DNA from: Clostridiales bacterium
GTDB lineage: Bacteria; Bacillota; Clostridia; Christensenellales; Aristaeellaceae
DNA: 62,383 nucleotides
Direction of reading: 5' to 3'
Assembly: GCA_024695415.1 (NCBI GenBank)
Contig: JAILIE010000079.1
Coordinates: 1 to 62,383, forward strand
The translations under genes and the position numbers were made by a program. Shown in pieces: positions 51,704 through 59,446 of the stretch. How positions within the stretch are numbered: position 1 is the first letter of the stretch; each line of letters begins with the position of its first letter. The notes below the pieces were generated by a model. The model was given only the letters and a program-made list of their open reading frames with translations. It had not been told where the DNA came from and searched no databases.

Positions 51704-51741
51704 TTGAAGGCCTGCCTTTATCCTTTGTTCTCTTCCTGTCT

Positions 51742-51770
51742 ATTATGCATGATTTTCGCTTTTTTATCAA
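51742..51770 (-). promoter_or_regulatory. Promoter of the diguanylate cyclase-SpoIID unit
   Basis: On the minus strand TTGATA (51770-51765), a 17-nt spacer and CATAAT (51747-51742), 39 nt ahead of the cyclase start. Confidence 0.65.
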
Positions 51771-51811
51771 TACCTCGTCCGGCCGAAATTGCCTTTTGGT
51801 CCGTTTTTCTG

Positions 51812-51840
51812 TTTACCCCGCGCGGACTTTTTGCTATGAT
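51812..51840 (+). promoter_or_regulatory. Promoter of the PfkB kinase gene
   Basis: TTTACC (51812-51817), 17-nt spacer, TATGAT (51835-51840), 43 nt before the kinase start. Confidence 0.6.
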
Positions 51841-51883
51841 ATTCCCAGATCACCCGCAGGTCGGAAACAGGGAGGCGGAACAT

Positions 51884-52807
51884 ATGGGAATCGTGGTCCT
51901 GGGTTCTGTTTTCGTTGACATCAAGGGATATCCCCTCAGCCAGTACATTCCCGGCGGGCGGAACGCCGGCCGGGTGGAATACGTCCATGGCGGCGTCAGC
52001 CGGAATATTGCCGAGGATATCGGCAATATGGAACTGAGGCCGACGTTTATCAGCCTGGTGGACGAAACCGGTGTCGGCCAGGATGTGCTGATCCGCCTGC
52101 GGAAGCACAAGGTCAACACCGACTATATCCGGATCGTGCCGGGCGGCATGGGAACCTGGCTGGCGGTGTTCGATAACAATAACGACGTCTGCGCGTCCAT
52201 TTCCTGCCGTCCGGATCTCTCCCCGATCCTGGATATCCTGGAAGCCAGCGGCGACGAAATCTTCTCCGCCGCCGACAGCGTCCTGCTGGAAATGGATATG
52301 GAGGCGGAGATCGTCAAGGAAGTGTTCCGCCTATGTGAAAAATACGGCAAGCGTGTCTACGCCGCCGTATCCAATATCAATATTGCCATGGAGCGTCGGG
52401 ATTTCTTCCAGAAGGCCGACGGCTTCGTCTGCAACCGCGGGGAGGCGGAAATCCTGTTCTCCTCCGCGTTCTCCGGCTCCTGTCCGGAGGAAATCGCCCG
52501 GGAGCTTTCCGCCCTGGTCGCCGCCGCGAACATCCCGTCCATGGTCGTCACCCTCGGCGGGGACGGCGCGGTCTGGGCGGACCGGAACGGCATGTACGGC
52601 GCCTGTCCGGCGCGCTCCGTCCACGTGGCGGATACCACCGGCGCCGGGGACGCTTTCTTTGCCGGCGTCGCCGCGGGGCTGACCTACGGCAAGAGCCTGC
52701 CGGAAGCCTGTGATATCGGCACCCGGCTGGCGGCGTCCGTCATCGGGTCGCGGGAGAATACCTGCCCCCGTTTCCTGCCGGAGGAGTTCGGCCTGCCTTC
52801 TCCGTAA
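51884..52807 (+). CDS. PfkB-family kinase
   Basis: A 307-residue kinase. It starts with IVVLGSVFVDIKGYP, the substrate loop VHGGVSRNIAED (about 34-45) resembles those of pseudouridine or nucleoside kinases more than the classical GG(K/E) sugar kinases, and the ATP site VADTTGAGDAFFAGV (about 247-261) is complete. Start has GGGAGG 8 nt upstream. It converges with nnr with only 6 nt between stops and no terminator visible, so read-through antisense RNA is expected. Substrate is not resolved; pseudouridine kinase is one option. Confidence 0.85.
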   Translation: MGIVVLGSVFVDIKGYPLSQYIPGGRNAGRVEYVHGGVSRNIAEDIGNMELRPTFISLVDETGVGQDVLIRLRKHKVNTDYIRIVPGGMGTWLAVFDNNNDVCASISCRPDLSPILDILEASGDEIFSAADSVLLEMDMEAEIVKEVFRLCEKYGKRVYAAVSNINIAMERRDFFQKADGFVCNRGEAEILFSSAFSGSCPEEIARELSALVAAANIPSMVVTLGGDGAVWADRNGMYGACPARSVHVADTTGAGDAFFAGVAAGLTYGKSLPEACDIGTRLAASVIGSRENTCPRFLPEEFGLPSP

Positions 52808-52813
52808 AGTCGA

Positions 52814-54316
52814 TTATTCGGATTCCGTGATTTCCCGGACCGCGCGGGGGATCGCCCGGACGGTGTCTCCCGCCGTCATGGAAACCGGGCCCTCCTCCGC
52901 CTGCGCCAGTTCGCCGGCCCGGCCGTTGATCCAGGCGCCGGCCGCGACAGTCTGCGGCAGCGGCGCGTCTCCCGCGCACACTGCGGCCAGGATCCCGCTG
53001 AGCACGTCCCCGCTTCCGGCGGTCGCCATCCCGGGGCAGCCCCGGTCAGTGATCCAGGTTTCCCGCCCGTCCGTCACGATGGTCGCCGGGCCTTTCAGCA
53101 AAAGCGTTATCCCGTGCTCCGCGGCGAAGGTTTCCGCCGCCTTGACGCCTTCCCGCTGAATCTCCGGAATGCTCTTCCCGCACAGGCGGGAAAACTCCCC
53201 CGGATGGGGTGTCAGGACAATTCTCCCGGCCGCGTTCTTCAGCGCGTCCGGGTTTTCTTTCAGGATCTCCGCCAGCGCGTTCAGCCCATCCGCGTCGATG
53301 ACCAGGGTGCCCGGAAAGCTTTCCAGCAGGTAACGGACCGTTTTCCGCGTTTCCTCCGTATGCCCGGCCCCCATGCCGAAGGCAGCCGTGCGCACATTCC
53401 GGAGCAGTTCCTCCAGCGCTTCCCGGCTGAACAGCATTTCACCGGCATTGTCCGGCAGCGGAAACAGCGTGCTCTCCAGGATCAGCGGAATCATCGCCGG
53501 GCAGAGGCTGCCCGGCACCGCCGCCTTCACCACGCCCGCGCCGGCGCGCATGGCGGCGTTCGCCGCCTCCGCCAGCCGGATCGCGCCGGAATATTTCAGG
53601 CTGCCGCCAATCAGCGCCAGGTAGCCGTAGGTTCCCTTGTTCGCGAAATGCCTGCGGGGCGGAAACGCCGCCGCGGCGTCCTCCGCCTCCATCAACCGGA
53701 AAGCCCGCCCCGCCGGCTCGATCCCGATATCGCAGTTCACTTTTTCCTTCATCAGGTCCATCGCCATATTCAGGAAATGCCCCGGCTTCCAGCTGCCGAC
53801 GGAAACCGTCAGGTCGCTGCGCACCGCTTTATCCGCCATGCCGTTGTCCCCGTTCAGGCCGCTGTTGATATCCACGCTGACCACATACGCACCGCTGTCG
53901 TTGATCCGGTCGATGATCCGGGCTGCCTCGCCGGTCACCGCCCCATGGAATCCGGTGCCGAAGATGCAGTCCGCGATGGCCGCGAATCCGGAAAAGTCCA
54001 CCGTGTCCTTCCACAGCCGGACCGGCACGTTCTTTTCCCGGCACCGGTCAAACCAGTATTTCCCGTCCCCGGAAAAGTCCCCGCCGGGGATGACCAGCTC
54101 GCAGGGAATCCCGCTGTCCGCCATCAGCGCGGCCAGCACATACCCGTCCCCGGCGTTGTTTCCCTTGCCGCAGACGACGGCGGTTTTCCCCGGCCACTTC
54201 GCGGCCCGGAACACCGCTTCCCCGGCCCGGCGCATCAGCTCCCGCCCCGGCGTTCCGGCGGCGATCGTCTCCGCGTCGCTCCGCCGCATTGTTTCCACGG
54301 ACAGTATATTTTTCAT
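52814..54316 (-). CDS. nnr: Bifunctional NAD(P)H-hydrate epimerase and dehydratase
   Basis: A 500-residue repair enzyme that restores damaged NAD(P)H hydrates. The N-terminal epimerase half (1-210) shows GKGNNAGDGYVLAALM, the phosphate-binding DINSGLNGDNG region and the catalytic acid. The C-terminal dehydratase half (220-500) is a ribokinase-like fold with KGTYGYLALIGGSLKYSGA, LTPHPGEFSRLCG and the final PGMATAGSGDVLSGILAA motif. Both halves are intact. It starts 4 nt before the end of the TlpA-like gene (ATGA overlap), so it is translated with it. Confidence 0.94.
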   Translation of the reverse strand: MKNILSVETMRRSDAETIAAGTPGRELMRRAGEAVFRAAKWPGKTAVVCGKGNNAGDGYVLAALMADSGIPCELVIPGGDFSGDGKYWFDRCREKNVPVRLWKDTVDFSGFAAIADCIFGTGFHGAVTGEAARIIDRINDSGAYVVSVDINSGLNGDNGMADKAVRSDLTVSVGSWKPGHFLNMAMDLMKEKVNCDIGIEPAGRAFRLMEAEDAAAAFPPRRHFANKGTYGYLALIGGSLKYSGAIRLAEAANAAMRAGAGVVKAAVPGSLCPAMIPLILESTLFPLPDNAGEMLFSREALEELLRNVRTAAFGMGAGHTEETRKTVRYLLESFPGTLVIDADGLNALAEILKENPDALKNAAGRIVLTPHPGEFSRLCGKSIPEIQREGVKAAETFAAEHGITLLLKGPATIVTDGRETWITDRGCPGMATAGSGDVLSGILAAVCAGDAPLPQTVAAGAWINGRAGELAQAEEGPVSMTAGDTVRAIPRAVREITESE

Positions 54317-55101
54317 GATCCGGCCTTCTCTTCCTCAGCGGGCTTGTCCTTTGTCACGTACAGGACATAGTTGCCATATGTATCCATCTTTGCTTCCGCC
54401 TCCGGATCGAAGCTGTATCCTTCCGGAAGTGCCAGAATCGTGATTTGGTATGTTTCCTGCGGATCCATGACCAGGAGGCCGTAGCCGTCGTCCCCGGTTT
54501 CGATGACCTCGTACGCCTCGCCGGCGCAGCACCGGATCTGTGCGCCGGATACCAGCTGCCACTTATTGTCCACCACGCAGACCGGAACCACCAGCTTTTC
54601 CTGATAGTCCTCGCCCAGGAACGGCAGCAGCATGGCCTCAAACTGCTCCCCGGAGGAGAACATGCCCAGCCGGAATGCGCCGGCCTTTCCGTTGCGGTCA
54701 ATCATCACCGTGGTCGGGAACCCGGCCACCTCCAGGAAATCCAGCGCGTCCCCCGCCATCCCCATCGGGAAGGAAAGGCCGAACGCTTCCTGAAACGCGC
54801 TGACTTCTTCCATCGTGTCGTCCATCGCGCCGGAAACCGCCACGATCTCGACCTGGCCCGAATATTTCCCATAGACTTCTTCCATCTCCGGGAACTCCGC
54901 CTGGCACGGACCGCACCAGGTTGCGAAGACGTTCAGTACCACCAGTTCCTTCTCCTTGAGCAGTTCAGACAGCGTCACGCTGCTTCCGTCTGTCAGGGAT
55001 ACGGTAAAGTCCGGGATCTCCTGTCCCAGGATTCCCTCCGCCGAGGCGGCGGCAAAGGCGATCACGCACAGCGCGCAGATCACCGCGATCAGTTTTTTCA
55101 T
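54313..55101 (-). CDS. TlpA-like exported thioredoxin-fold protein
   Basis: A 262-residue protein with a signal peptide (1-22), a thioredoxin-like AhpC/TlpA fold (about 25-155) bearing an active WCGPC (about 63-67), and a C-terminal extra domain of about 100 residues (CVVDNKWQLVSGAQIRCC onward) with a second close cysteine pair, CC. TlpA-like proteins reduce disulfides outside the membrane. The start at 55101 has AAAGGAG 7 nt upstream. It is the first gene before nnr; promoter at 55142-55170. A dedicated reductase such as CcdA is not nearby. Confidence 0.9.
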   Translation of the reverse strand: MKKLIAVICALCVIAFAAASAEGILGQEIPDFTVSLTDGSSVTLSELLKEKELVVLNVFATWCGPCQAEFPEMEEVYGKYSGQVEIVAVSGAMDDTMEEVSAFQEAFGLSFPMGMAGDALDFLEVAGFPTTVMIDRNGKAGAFRLGMFSSGEQFEAMLLPFLGEDYQEKLVVPVCVVDNKWQLVSGAQIRCCAGEAYEVIETGDDGYGLLVMDPQETYQITILALPEGYSFDPEAEAKMDTYGNYVLYVTKDKPAEEEKAGS

Positions 55102-55141
55102 CCGTTTACTCCTTTCGGTCCGGTCCGCCGGACCCCGTTTT

Positions 55142-55170
55142 ATTGTACATGATCCTGCCCTTTTTGACAA
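55142..55170 (-). promoter_or_regulatory. Promoter of the tlpA-nnr unit
   Basis: On the minus strand TTGTCA (55170-55165), 17-nt spacer, TACAAT (55147-55142). Both boxes match five of six consensus bases. Confidence 0.8.
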
Positions 55171-55180
55171 ATGGACCGCC

Positions 55181-55209
55181 TTGACGGAAAGCCCTAATTC
55201 TGGTACATT
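55181..55209 (+). promoter_or_regulatory. Promoter of the second MATE exporter
   Basis: TTGACG (55181-55186), 17-nt spacer, TACATT (55204-55209), 62 nt before the MATE start, head to head with the tlpA promoter. Confidence 0.75.
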
Positions 55210-55271
55210 ACTTGGGTTCCGTTTCCCCTCCGCGGTGGACGGGGCAATTCATTTATTCCGAGGTTTTTTCC

Positions 55272-56687
55272 ATGCAGAAAGCAGATCGTTCCGCCCTTCT
55301 CGGCTCCATGAAAATGAGCCGTCTGGTTCCGAAGGTCAGCGTCCCGATCATGGTTTCCATGACGGTGCAGGCCCTCTACAACATCGTCGACAGTATTTTC
55401 GTTTCCCAGTACAATCCTTACGCGCTGACCGCCGTTTCCCTGGCCATGCCGTTCCAGATGTTGATGATCGCGCTGTCCACCGGTATGGGTACCGGTATCA
55501 ACAGCCTGCTCAGCCGGCGTCTGGGGGAAAAACGCGCCGCGGACGCGCGCCGCGCCTCCTGGAACGGTCTTTTCATCGAGGCCGCCGGCGCGATGATTTT
55601 CATCCTGCTGGGACTGTTCCTGGCCGGGCCGCTGATGGGACTGGTGGTGTCCGCTAACCTGACCAACTCCATCGCGATCCATGAGATGGGTACCAGCTAC
55701 CTGTCCATCGTCACCACCTGGAGCCTGGGCCTCTTCCTGGCGATCTTCTTTGAGCGGATCCTGCAGGCGACCGGCAATACCGTCGCTTCCATGATCACCC
55801 AGCTTGCCGGCGCGATCACGAATATCATCCTGGACCCGATCCTGATCTTCGGTTATCTGGGGTTCCCGGCCATGGGCGTCTCCGGCGCCGCGGTGGCCAC
55901 GGTCATCGGCCAGTGGGTTTCCGCGGTCCTGGGCTTCATCCTGAACCAGGTGAAAAACCCGGAACTGCGGATCAGCCTCAAAGACCTGAAGATCAACCTT
56001 CCCGACATCCGGGGAATCGTCTCCGTCGGCTTCCCCAGCTCGGTCATGGCCTCCATCGGCTCCGTCATGAACCTGGGCATGAACGCGATCCTTTCCGGGT
56101 TTGTGGACCCCGCGAACCCGCTGACCAGCACCGCCGCGCTGAACGTGCTGGCCGTTTATTTCAAGCTGCAGTCCTTCATCTTCATGCCGGTCTTCGGCCT
56201 CGCCTCCGGAATCATCGCGATCATCGGGTACAACTTCGGCGCGAAACTGAAGGAACGGATATATGAATGCATCAAAACCGCGCTGATCTGGGCGATCGCG
56301 ATCATGGGCGTCGGCACCCTGGTCTTCATGATCCTTCCCGGCCAGATGATGTCCATCTTTGAGTCGGCGGAGGAAGCCGAGCTGACCGCCCTCATGTCCT
56401 CCATCGGCATTGCCGCCATGCGGATCATTTCCATCAACTTTATCTTCGCCGCCGTCGGCATTGTGCTCTCCACCGTCTTCCAGGCCGTGGGCAAGGGCAG
56501 CTACAGCCTGATCCTGAGCGTCTGCCGCCAGCTGGTCGTTCTCCTGCCCGTGGCCTGGCTGCTGATCCGGCTGACCGGCAGCATCTACGCCGTCTGGTGG
56601 TGCTTCCCCATCGCGGAAATCGTTTCCCTGTTCATCTGCCTGTACTTCTACCGCAAGTGCAACCGGAAGATGATCGCCGCCCTGTAA
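55272..56687 (+). CDS. MATE-family efflux transporter
   Basis: A 471-residue exporter with about 12 membrane helices. The first helix region QALYNIVDSIFVSQYNPYAL and the mid-protein YNFGAKLKERIYECIKTA resemble the MATE subgroup of MepA-like drug exporters. Start at 55272; the site upstream (CCGAGG) is weak. It has its own promoter and lies just ahead of a MarR regulator gene. It is distinct from the other MATE (20941-22284). MarR-MATE pairs often respond to antimicrobial compounds, but the MarR operator here sits on the MarR promoter, not on this gene's. Confidence 0.9.
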   Translation: MQKADRSALLGSMKMSRLVPKVSVPIMVSMTVQALYNIVDSIFVSQYNPYALTAVSLAMPFQMLMIALSTGMGTGINSLLSRRLGEKRAADARRASWNGLFIEAAGAMIFILLGLFLAGPLMGLVVSANLTNSIAIHEMGTSYLSIVTTWSLGLFLAIFFERILQATGNTVASMITQLAGAITNIILDPILIFGYLGFPAMGVSGAAVATVIGQWVSAVLGFILNQVKNPELRISLKDLKINLPDIRGIVSVGFPSSVMASIGSVMNLGMNAILSGFVDPANPLTSTAALNVLAVYFKLQSFIFMPVFGLASGIIAIIGYNFGAKLKERIYECIKTALIWAIAIMGVGTLVFMILPGQMMSIFESAEEAELTALMSSIGIAAMRIISINFIFAAVGIVLSTVFQAVGKGSYSLILSVCRQLVVLLPVAWLLIRLTGSIYAVWWCFPIAEIVSLFICLYFYRKCNRKMIAAL

Positions 56688-56706
56688 AACTTTTTTCGGA
56701 AGCCCC

Positions 56707-56754
56707 TTGACTTTTATTCGGTACCGAACTATAATGCAATTGTTCGGTACCGTA
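56707..56754 (+). promoter_or_regulatory. Promoter and tandem palindromic operator of the MarR gene
   Basis: TTGACT (56707-56712), 17-nt spacer and perfect TATAAT (56730-56735). A perfect palindrome TTCGGTACCGAA fills the spacer (56717-56728), and a second, TTCGGTACCGTA, lies at 56743-56754 over the predicted transcription start, 26 bp centre to centre. This is a textbook autorepression layout for a dimeric MarR-type protein. Confidence 0.85.
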
Positions 56755-56844
56755 TTTTATTGCCGGGGGAGTCCCTGCCGTTCCCGACAGGAATGAAGCC
56801 GGAATACCCTGTTTGGGTCTGTCAAAGAAAGGAGTTGTTGATCG

Positions 56845-57414
56845 ATGATCAATCGTGAAAATGATGTGATTCTCGCTGCCCTGAAGCTGGCCCGGGCCAT
56901 GCGGCGATGCCCGCCCGATCCGGCGGAGCACCCGGTTCCCCCGGCGGTCGGCCGGCTGCTGGAATGCATCGCGGCCCACCCCGGCGTTTCCTCGCGGGAC
57001 CTGTGCGAAATGCTGGACCTTCGTCCCTCCTCGCTGAGCGAAATGCTCGCGCGGGCGGAAAGCGGCGGCCTGGCCGTCCGCACCGTCAATGAGGAGGATC
57101 GCCGCGCGCAGCGCGTCAGCCTCTCGGAGAAAGGCAGCAGCCTGGTGGAACAGATGCAGAAAGCCCGGGAAGCGGATTTTGAGAAGAAAACGTCCTGCTT
57201 CACCGAAGCGGAAAAGGCGCAGTTCTGCGCGCTCTGCAACCGGCTTTCGGAGCATATGGAATCCCTGGCTGTGGACGTGCCGGAATTCATGCGCCACGGC
57301 GGACCGGCCGGCTTCCCGCGTCCGGAAGAGGACATCGCGCCGGATTTCCCGCCGCCCCGGCCGCAGCGCCCCGGCCGGCCGAAGCTGCCGCCGGACGCGA
57401 AGATCCGCTGCTGA
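56845..57414 (+). CDS. MarR-family transcriptional regulator
   Basis: A 189-residue winged-helix regulator. The core at about 5-145 has VSSRDLCEMLDLRPSSLSEMLARAE for helix-turn-helix (split here as VSSRDLCEMLDLRP and SSLSEMLARAE), and the wing signature VNEEDRRAQRVSLSEKG (DxR motif). The last 45 residues are an unusual proline-rich tail (FPPPRPQRPGRPKLPPD). AAAGGAG site 10 nt upstream. The promoter carries two copies of TTCGGTACCGAA, so it probably represses itself; the effector and further targets are unknown. It follows a MATE exporter on the same strand, a common pair. Confidence 0.88.
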   Translation: MINRENDVILAALKLARAMRRCPPDPAEHPVPPAVGRLLECIAAHPGVSSRDLCEMLDLRPSSLSEMLARAESGGLAVRTVNEEDRRAQRVSLSEKGSSLVEQMQKAREADFEKKTSCFTEAEKAQFCALCNRLSEHMESLAVDVPEFMRHGGPAGFPRPEEDIAPDFPPPRPQRPGRPKLPPDAKIRC

Positions 57415-57435
57415 CAGCCGGTCATTCACTATGAA

Positions 57436-57463
57436 AAGCGCCTCGCGTCATCGCGGGGCGCTT
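57436..57463. terminator. Terminator between marR and the CNNM gene
   Basis: 12-bp stem AAGCGCCTCGCG / CGCGGGGCGCTT with one G-U pair in RNA and a 4-nt loop, between converging genes. Confidence 0.8.
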
Positions 57464-57466
57464 CAC

Positions 57467-58732
57467 TTATTCTTCTTTCTTCTCCGGCTCTTCCTCTTCC
57501 TCCGGAAGGGCGGTGACCTGGATCCGGAGCACCCGGAACCCGTCCATCTCCGTTACGGTAAACTCGTAATGGTCCACCCGGAACGTGTCCCCCACTTCCG
57601 GCACCTTCTCCAGCATTTCGCTGGCCCAGCCGCCGACGGTGTCCGCGTCGTATTTGTTCTCAATTTCGTATTTTTCCAGCAGCTCCTGCAGCTGCATGTT
57701 CCCGTCGGCGATCACCGTGCCGTCTTCCTGCTCGACGACCTCTTCCTCGACCTCGTCGTGCTCGTCGTAGATTTCGCCGACCAGCTCCTCCAGCACGTCC
57801 TCCATGGTCACGATGCCCTCGGTACCGCCGTACTCGTCCAGCAGGATCACCAGGTGCGTCTGGGACGTCCGGAACTGCTTCAGCAGGTTGCTGATGGAAA
57901 GGCTCGCCGGCGCGAAAACCGGCTCCTTCATGATCTTCGTAATGTCCTGGCATCCTTCGTGGGTCATCTTGTAGAAATCCTTCTCGTTCAGGATGCCCAC
58001 AATATGGTCCAGGTCCTCGTGGTACACGGGAATCCGGGAATACCAGGTCTTCCGGAAAAGCTCCGCCGCCTCTTCGGGCGTCGCCGTATCCTCGATGGCC
58101 GTTACGTCCACCCGGGGCGTCATGATATCGGAGGCGTCCTGGTCGTTGAACTCGATCGCGGAACGGATCAGCTCGCCCTCGTCCTCCTCGATATCGCCTT
58201 CGGTCTGCGCCTCGTCGATGATCGTGATCAGTTCCTCTTCAATCTGGCTTTCCTCCGGATCCGGCTTCACCAGTTTTGAAAGCAGTTTCCGCCACAGGGA
58301 AAACAGAAGGTCCAGCGGCTTGAGCAGGATCACCAGTACCCGGACCACCGGGCTGACGGACATGGCGAACTTCTCCGGCTGCTGCTTGGCCAGGGTCTTG
58401 GGGCCGACCTCGCCCAGGAAAAGCACCAGCACGGTCATCACGGCGGACGCGACGGTCGCGCCGACATTCTCCTGTCCCTTGAAGATGAACATAGTAAACA
58501 GCACCGTCGCGATGGCGGTGCCCGCAATGTTGACGATGTTGTTGCAGATCAGCACCGTGGTCAGCAGGGAATCATATTTTTCCAGAAGGCCCAGCGCCGT
58601 CTGGGCACGCTCCTTCCGGGGGCCGTCCACTGTTTTGAGCTTGACCCGGTTGGACGCGGAAAACGCGGTTTCCGTCGCGGAAAAAAACGCCGAGAGCAGG
58701 ATACACAGAATCAGGGCGAACCATAGGCCCAT
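57467..58732 (-). CDS. CNNM/CorC-type membrane transporter (hemolysin family)
   Basis: A 421-residue protein. An N-terminal CNNM (DUF21) membrane domain (about 5-170) with ALILCILLSAFFSATETAFSAS (written here as two parts, ALILCILLSAF and FSATETAFSAS) and FLGEVGPKTLAKQ is followed by two CBS domains (about 205-325, DIMTPRVDV and YGGTEGIVTMEDVLEELVG) and a C-terminal CorC_HlyC domain (about 340-415). Such proteins export magnesium or other divalent cations. The ATG at 58732 is preferred; a TTG at 58744 overlaps the AAAGGA site. The leader carries a hairpin and T run (58771-58797). Confidence 0.9.
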   Translation of the reverse strand: MGLWFALILCILLSAFFSATETAFSASNRVKLKTVDGPRKERAQTALGLLEKYDSLLTTVLICNNIVNIAGTAIATVLFTMFIFKGQENVGATVASAVMTVLVLFLGEVGPKTLAKQQPEKFAMSVSPVVRVLVILLKPLDLLFSLWRKLLSKLVKPDPEESQIEEELITIIDEAQTEGDIEEDEGELIRSAIEFNDQDASDIMTPRVDVTAIEDTATPEEAAELFRKTWYSRIPVYHEDLDHIVGILNEKDFYKMTHEGCQDITKIMKEPVFAPASLSISNLLKQFRTSQTHLVILLDEYGGTEGIVTMEDVLEELVGEIYDEHDEVEEEVVEQEDGTVIADGNMQLQELLEKYEIENKYDADTVGGWASEMLEKVPEVGDTFRVDHYEFTVTEMDGFRVLRIQVTALPEEEEEPEKKEE

Positions 58733-58764
58733 GAAAGCATTCAATCCTTTCGTTTACACACCGT

Positions 58765-58797
58765 AAAAAACCATGCCCCGGAAGTCCCGGAACATGG
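58765..58797 (-). promoter_or_regulatory. Hairpin with T run at the start of the CNNM leader
   Basis: On the minus strand, stem CCATG..CCGG / CCGG..CATGG with a two-base mismatch, then TTTTTT, starting at about the predicted +1 site. It looks like a terminator, yet no gene lies upstream on this strand, so it may be a 5' stabilising hairpin or an attenuator for the transporter mRNA. Confidence 0.5.
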
Positions 58798-58799
58798 TG

Positions 58800-58828
58800 A
58801 TTATAGCACTTCAGCCCTTTGGATGCAA
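58800..58828 (-). promoter_or_regulatory. Promoter of the CNNM transporter gene
   Basis: On the minus strand TTGCAT (58828-58823), 17-nt spacer and perfect TATAAT (58805-58800). Predicted start near 58793. Confidence 0.65.
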
Positions 58829-58939
58829 CCGCTCCGCCTTCTGCGTCCGCGGGCCCGCCGGTTTTCTTCTTTTCCATCCGTTTCCGTTTCTTCCGGTTTA
58901 TGGTATCATCTGTCTGATCACAGACCGGAGGCATGACCC

Positions 58940-59113
58940 ATGGAAACAGCGGAACGCGGAGCGCGGACGGAAGCCGAAAAGAAAAAACAGCTCTATCTCC
59001 GCCAGAAGACAACCCTGGACCTGTTCCTGGAAAACGGCGCCATTTCCCGGGCGCAGTATGACAAATCCCTGGGTGACCTGACCGAAAAGATGGGAATGAA
59101 GGATTCCGAATGA
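58940..59113 (+). CDS. 57-residue helical protein coupled to the GIY-YIG gene
   Basis: A small protein too short for many gene callers. Start at 58940 with GGAGG 8 nt upstream. It begins [10 protein letters not shown] and is a lysine/glutamine-rich helical protein whose second half, [20 protein letters not shown], resembles the short SHOCT-like pattern (LxxxGxIsxxqYdk). Its stop overlaps the GIY-YIG start (ATGA), so the two are co-translated. I believe the pair recurs in related clostridia, from memory only. Possible role: a binding or oligomerisation partner of the nuclease-like protein. Confidence 0.82.
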   Translation: METAERGARTEAEKKKQLYLRQKTTLDLFLENGAISRAQYDKSLGDLTEKMGMKDSE

Positions 59114-59358
59114 ACTACGTTTATCTTCTCCGCTGCGCGGACGGTACGCTCTACTGCGGCTGGACGACCGATCTTTCCGGCCGCCTGGCAGCGCATAACG
59201 CCGGCCGCGGCGCGAAATACACCCGTTCCCGCCTGCCGGTCGAGCTGGTATATCATGAAGAATTCCCGGACAGGCATGACGCGCTGAGCCGGGAATGGCA
59301 TATCAAGCATATGAGCCGTGCGGAAAAGGAAAAGCTGATTGAATCTTCCCCGGCGTAA
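59110..59358 (+). CDS. GIY-YIG nuclease-superfamily protein (YhbQ/UPF0213-like)
   Basis: An 82-residue single-domain protein. [19 protein letters not shown] covers the GIY-YIG core (here YVYLL and YCG), followed by [20 protein letters not shown] with the conserved Arg and His, and a Glu in SREWHIKHM. Length and motif order match the YhbQ/UPF0213 family, which in E. coli has been linked to DNA-end and replication repair. It is translationally coupled to the 57-residue protein. Confidence 0.9.
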   Translation: MNYVYLLRCADGTLYCGWTTDLSGRLAAHNAGRGAKYTRSRLPVELVYHEEFPDRHDALSREWHIKHMSRAEKEKLIESSPA

Positions 59359-59400
59359 CAGACGGAAAGGGGCGTTTCCGCTGTTTTGATTTCCTTCGGC

Positions 59401-59441
59401 AAAAAAGGCTGCGTTCCCTGTCCGGAAACGCAGTCCTTTTT
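59401..59441. terminator. Bidirectional terminator
   Basis: AAAAAGG-CTGCGTT / AACGCAG-a-CCTTTTT stem with a one-base bulge and T runs on both sides, between the GIY-YIG gene and trxB. Confidence 0.8.
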
Positions 59442-59446
59442 GATGC

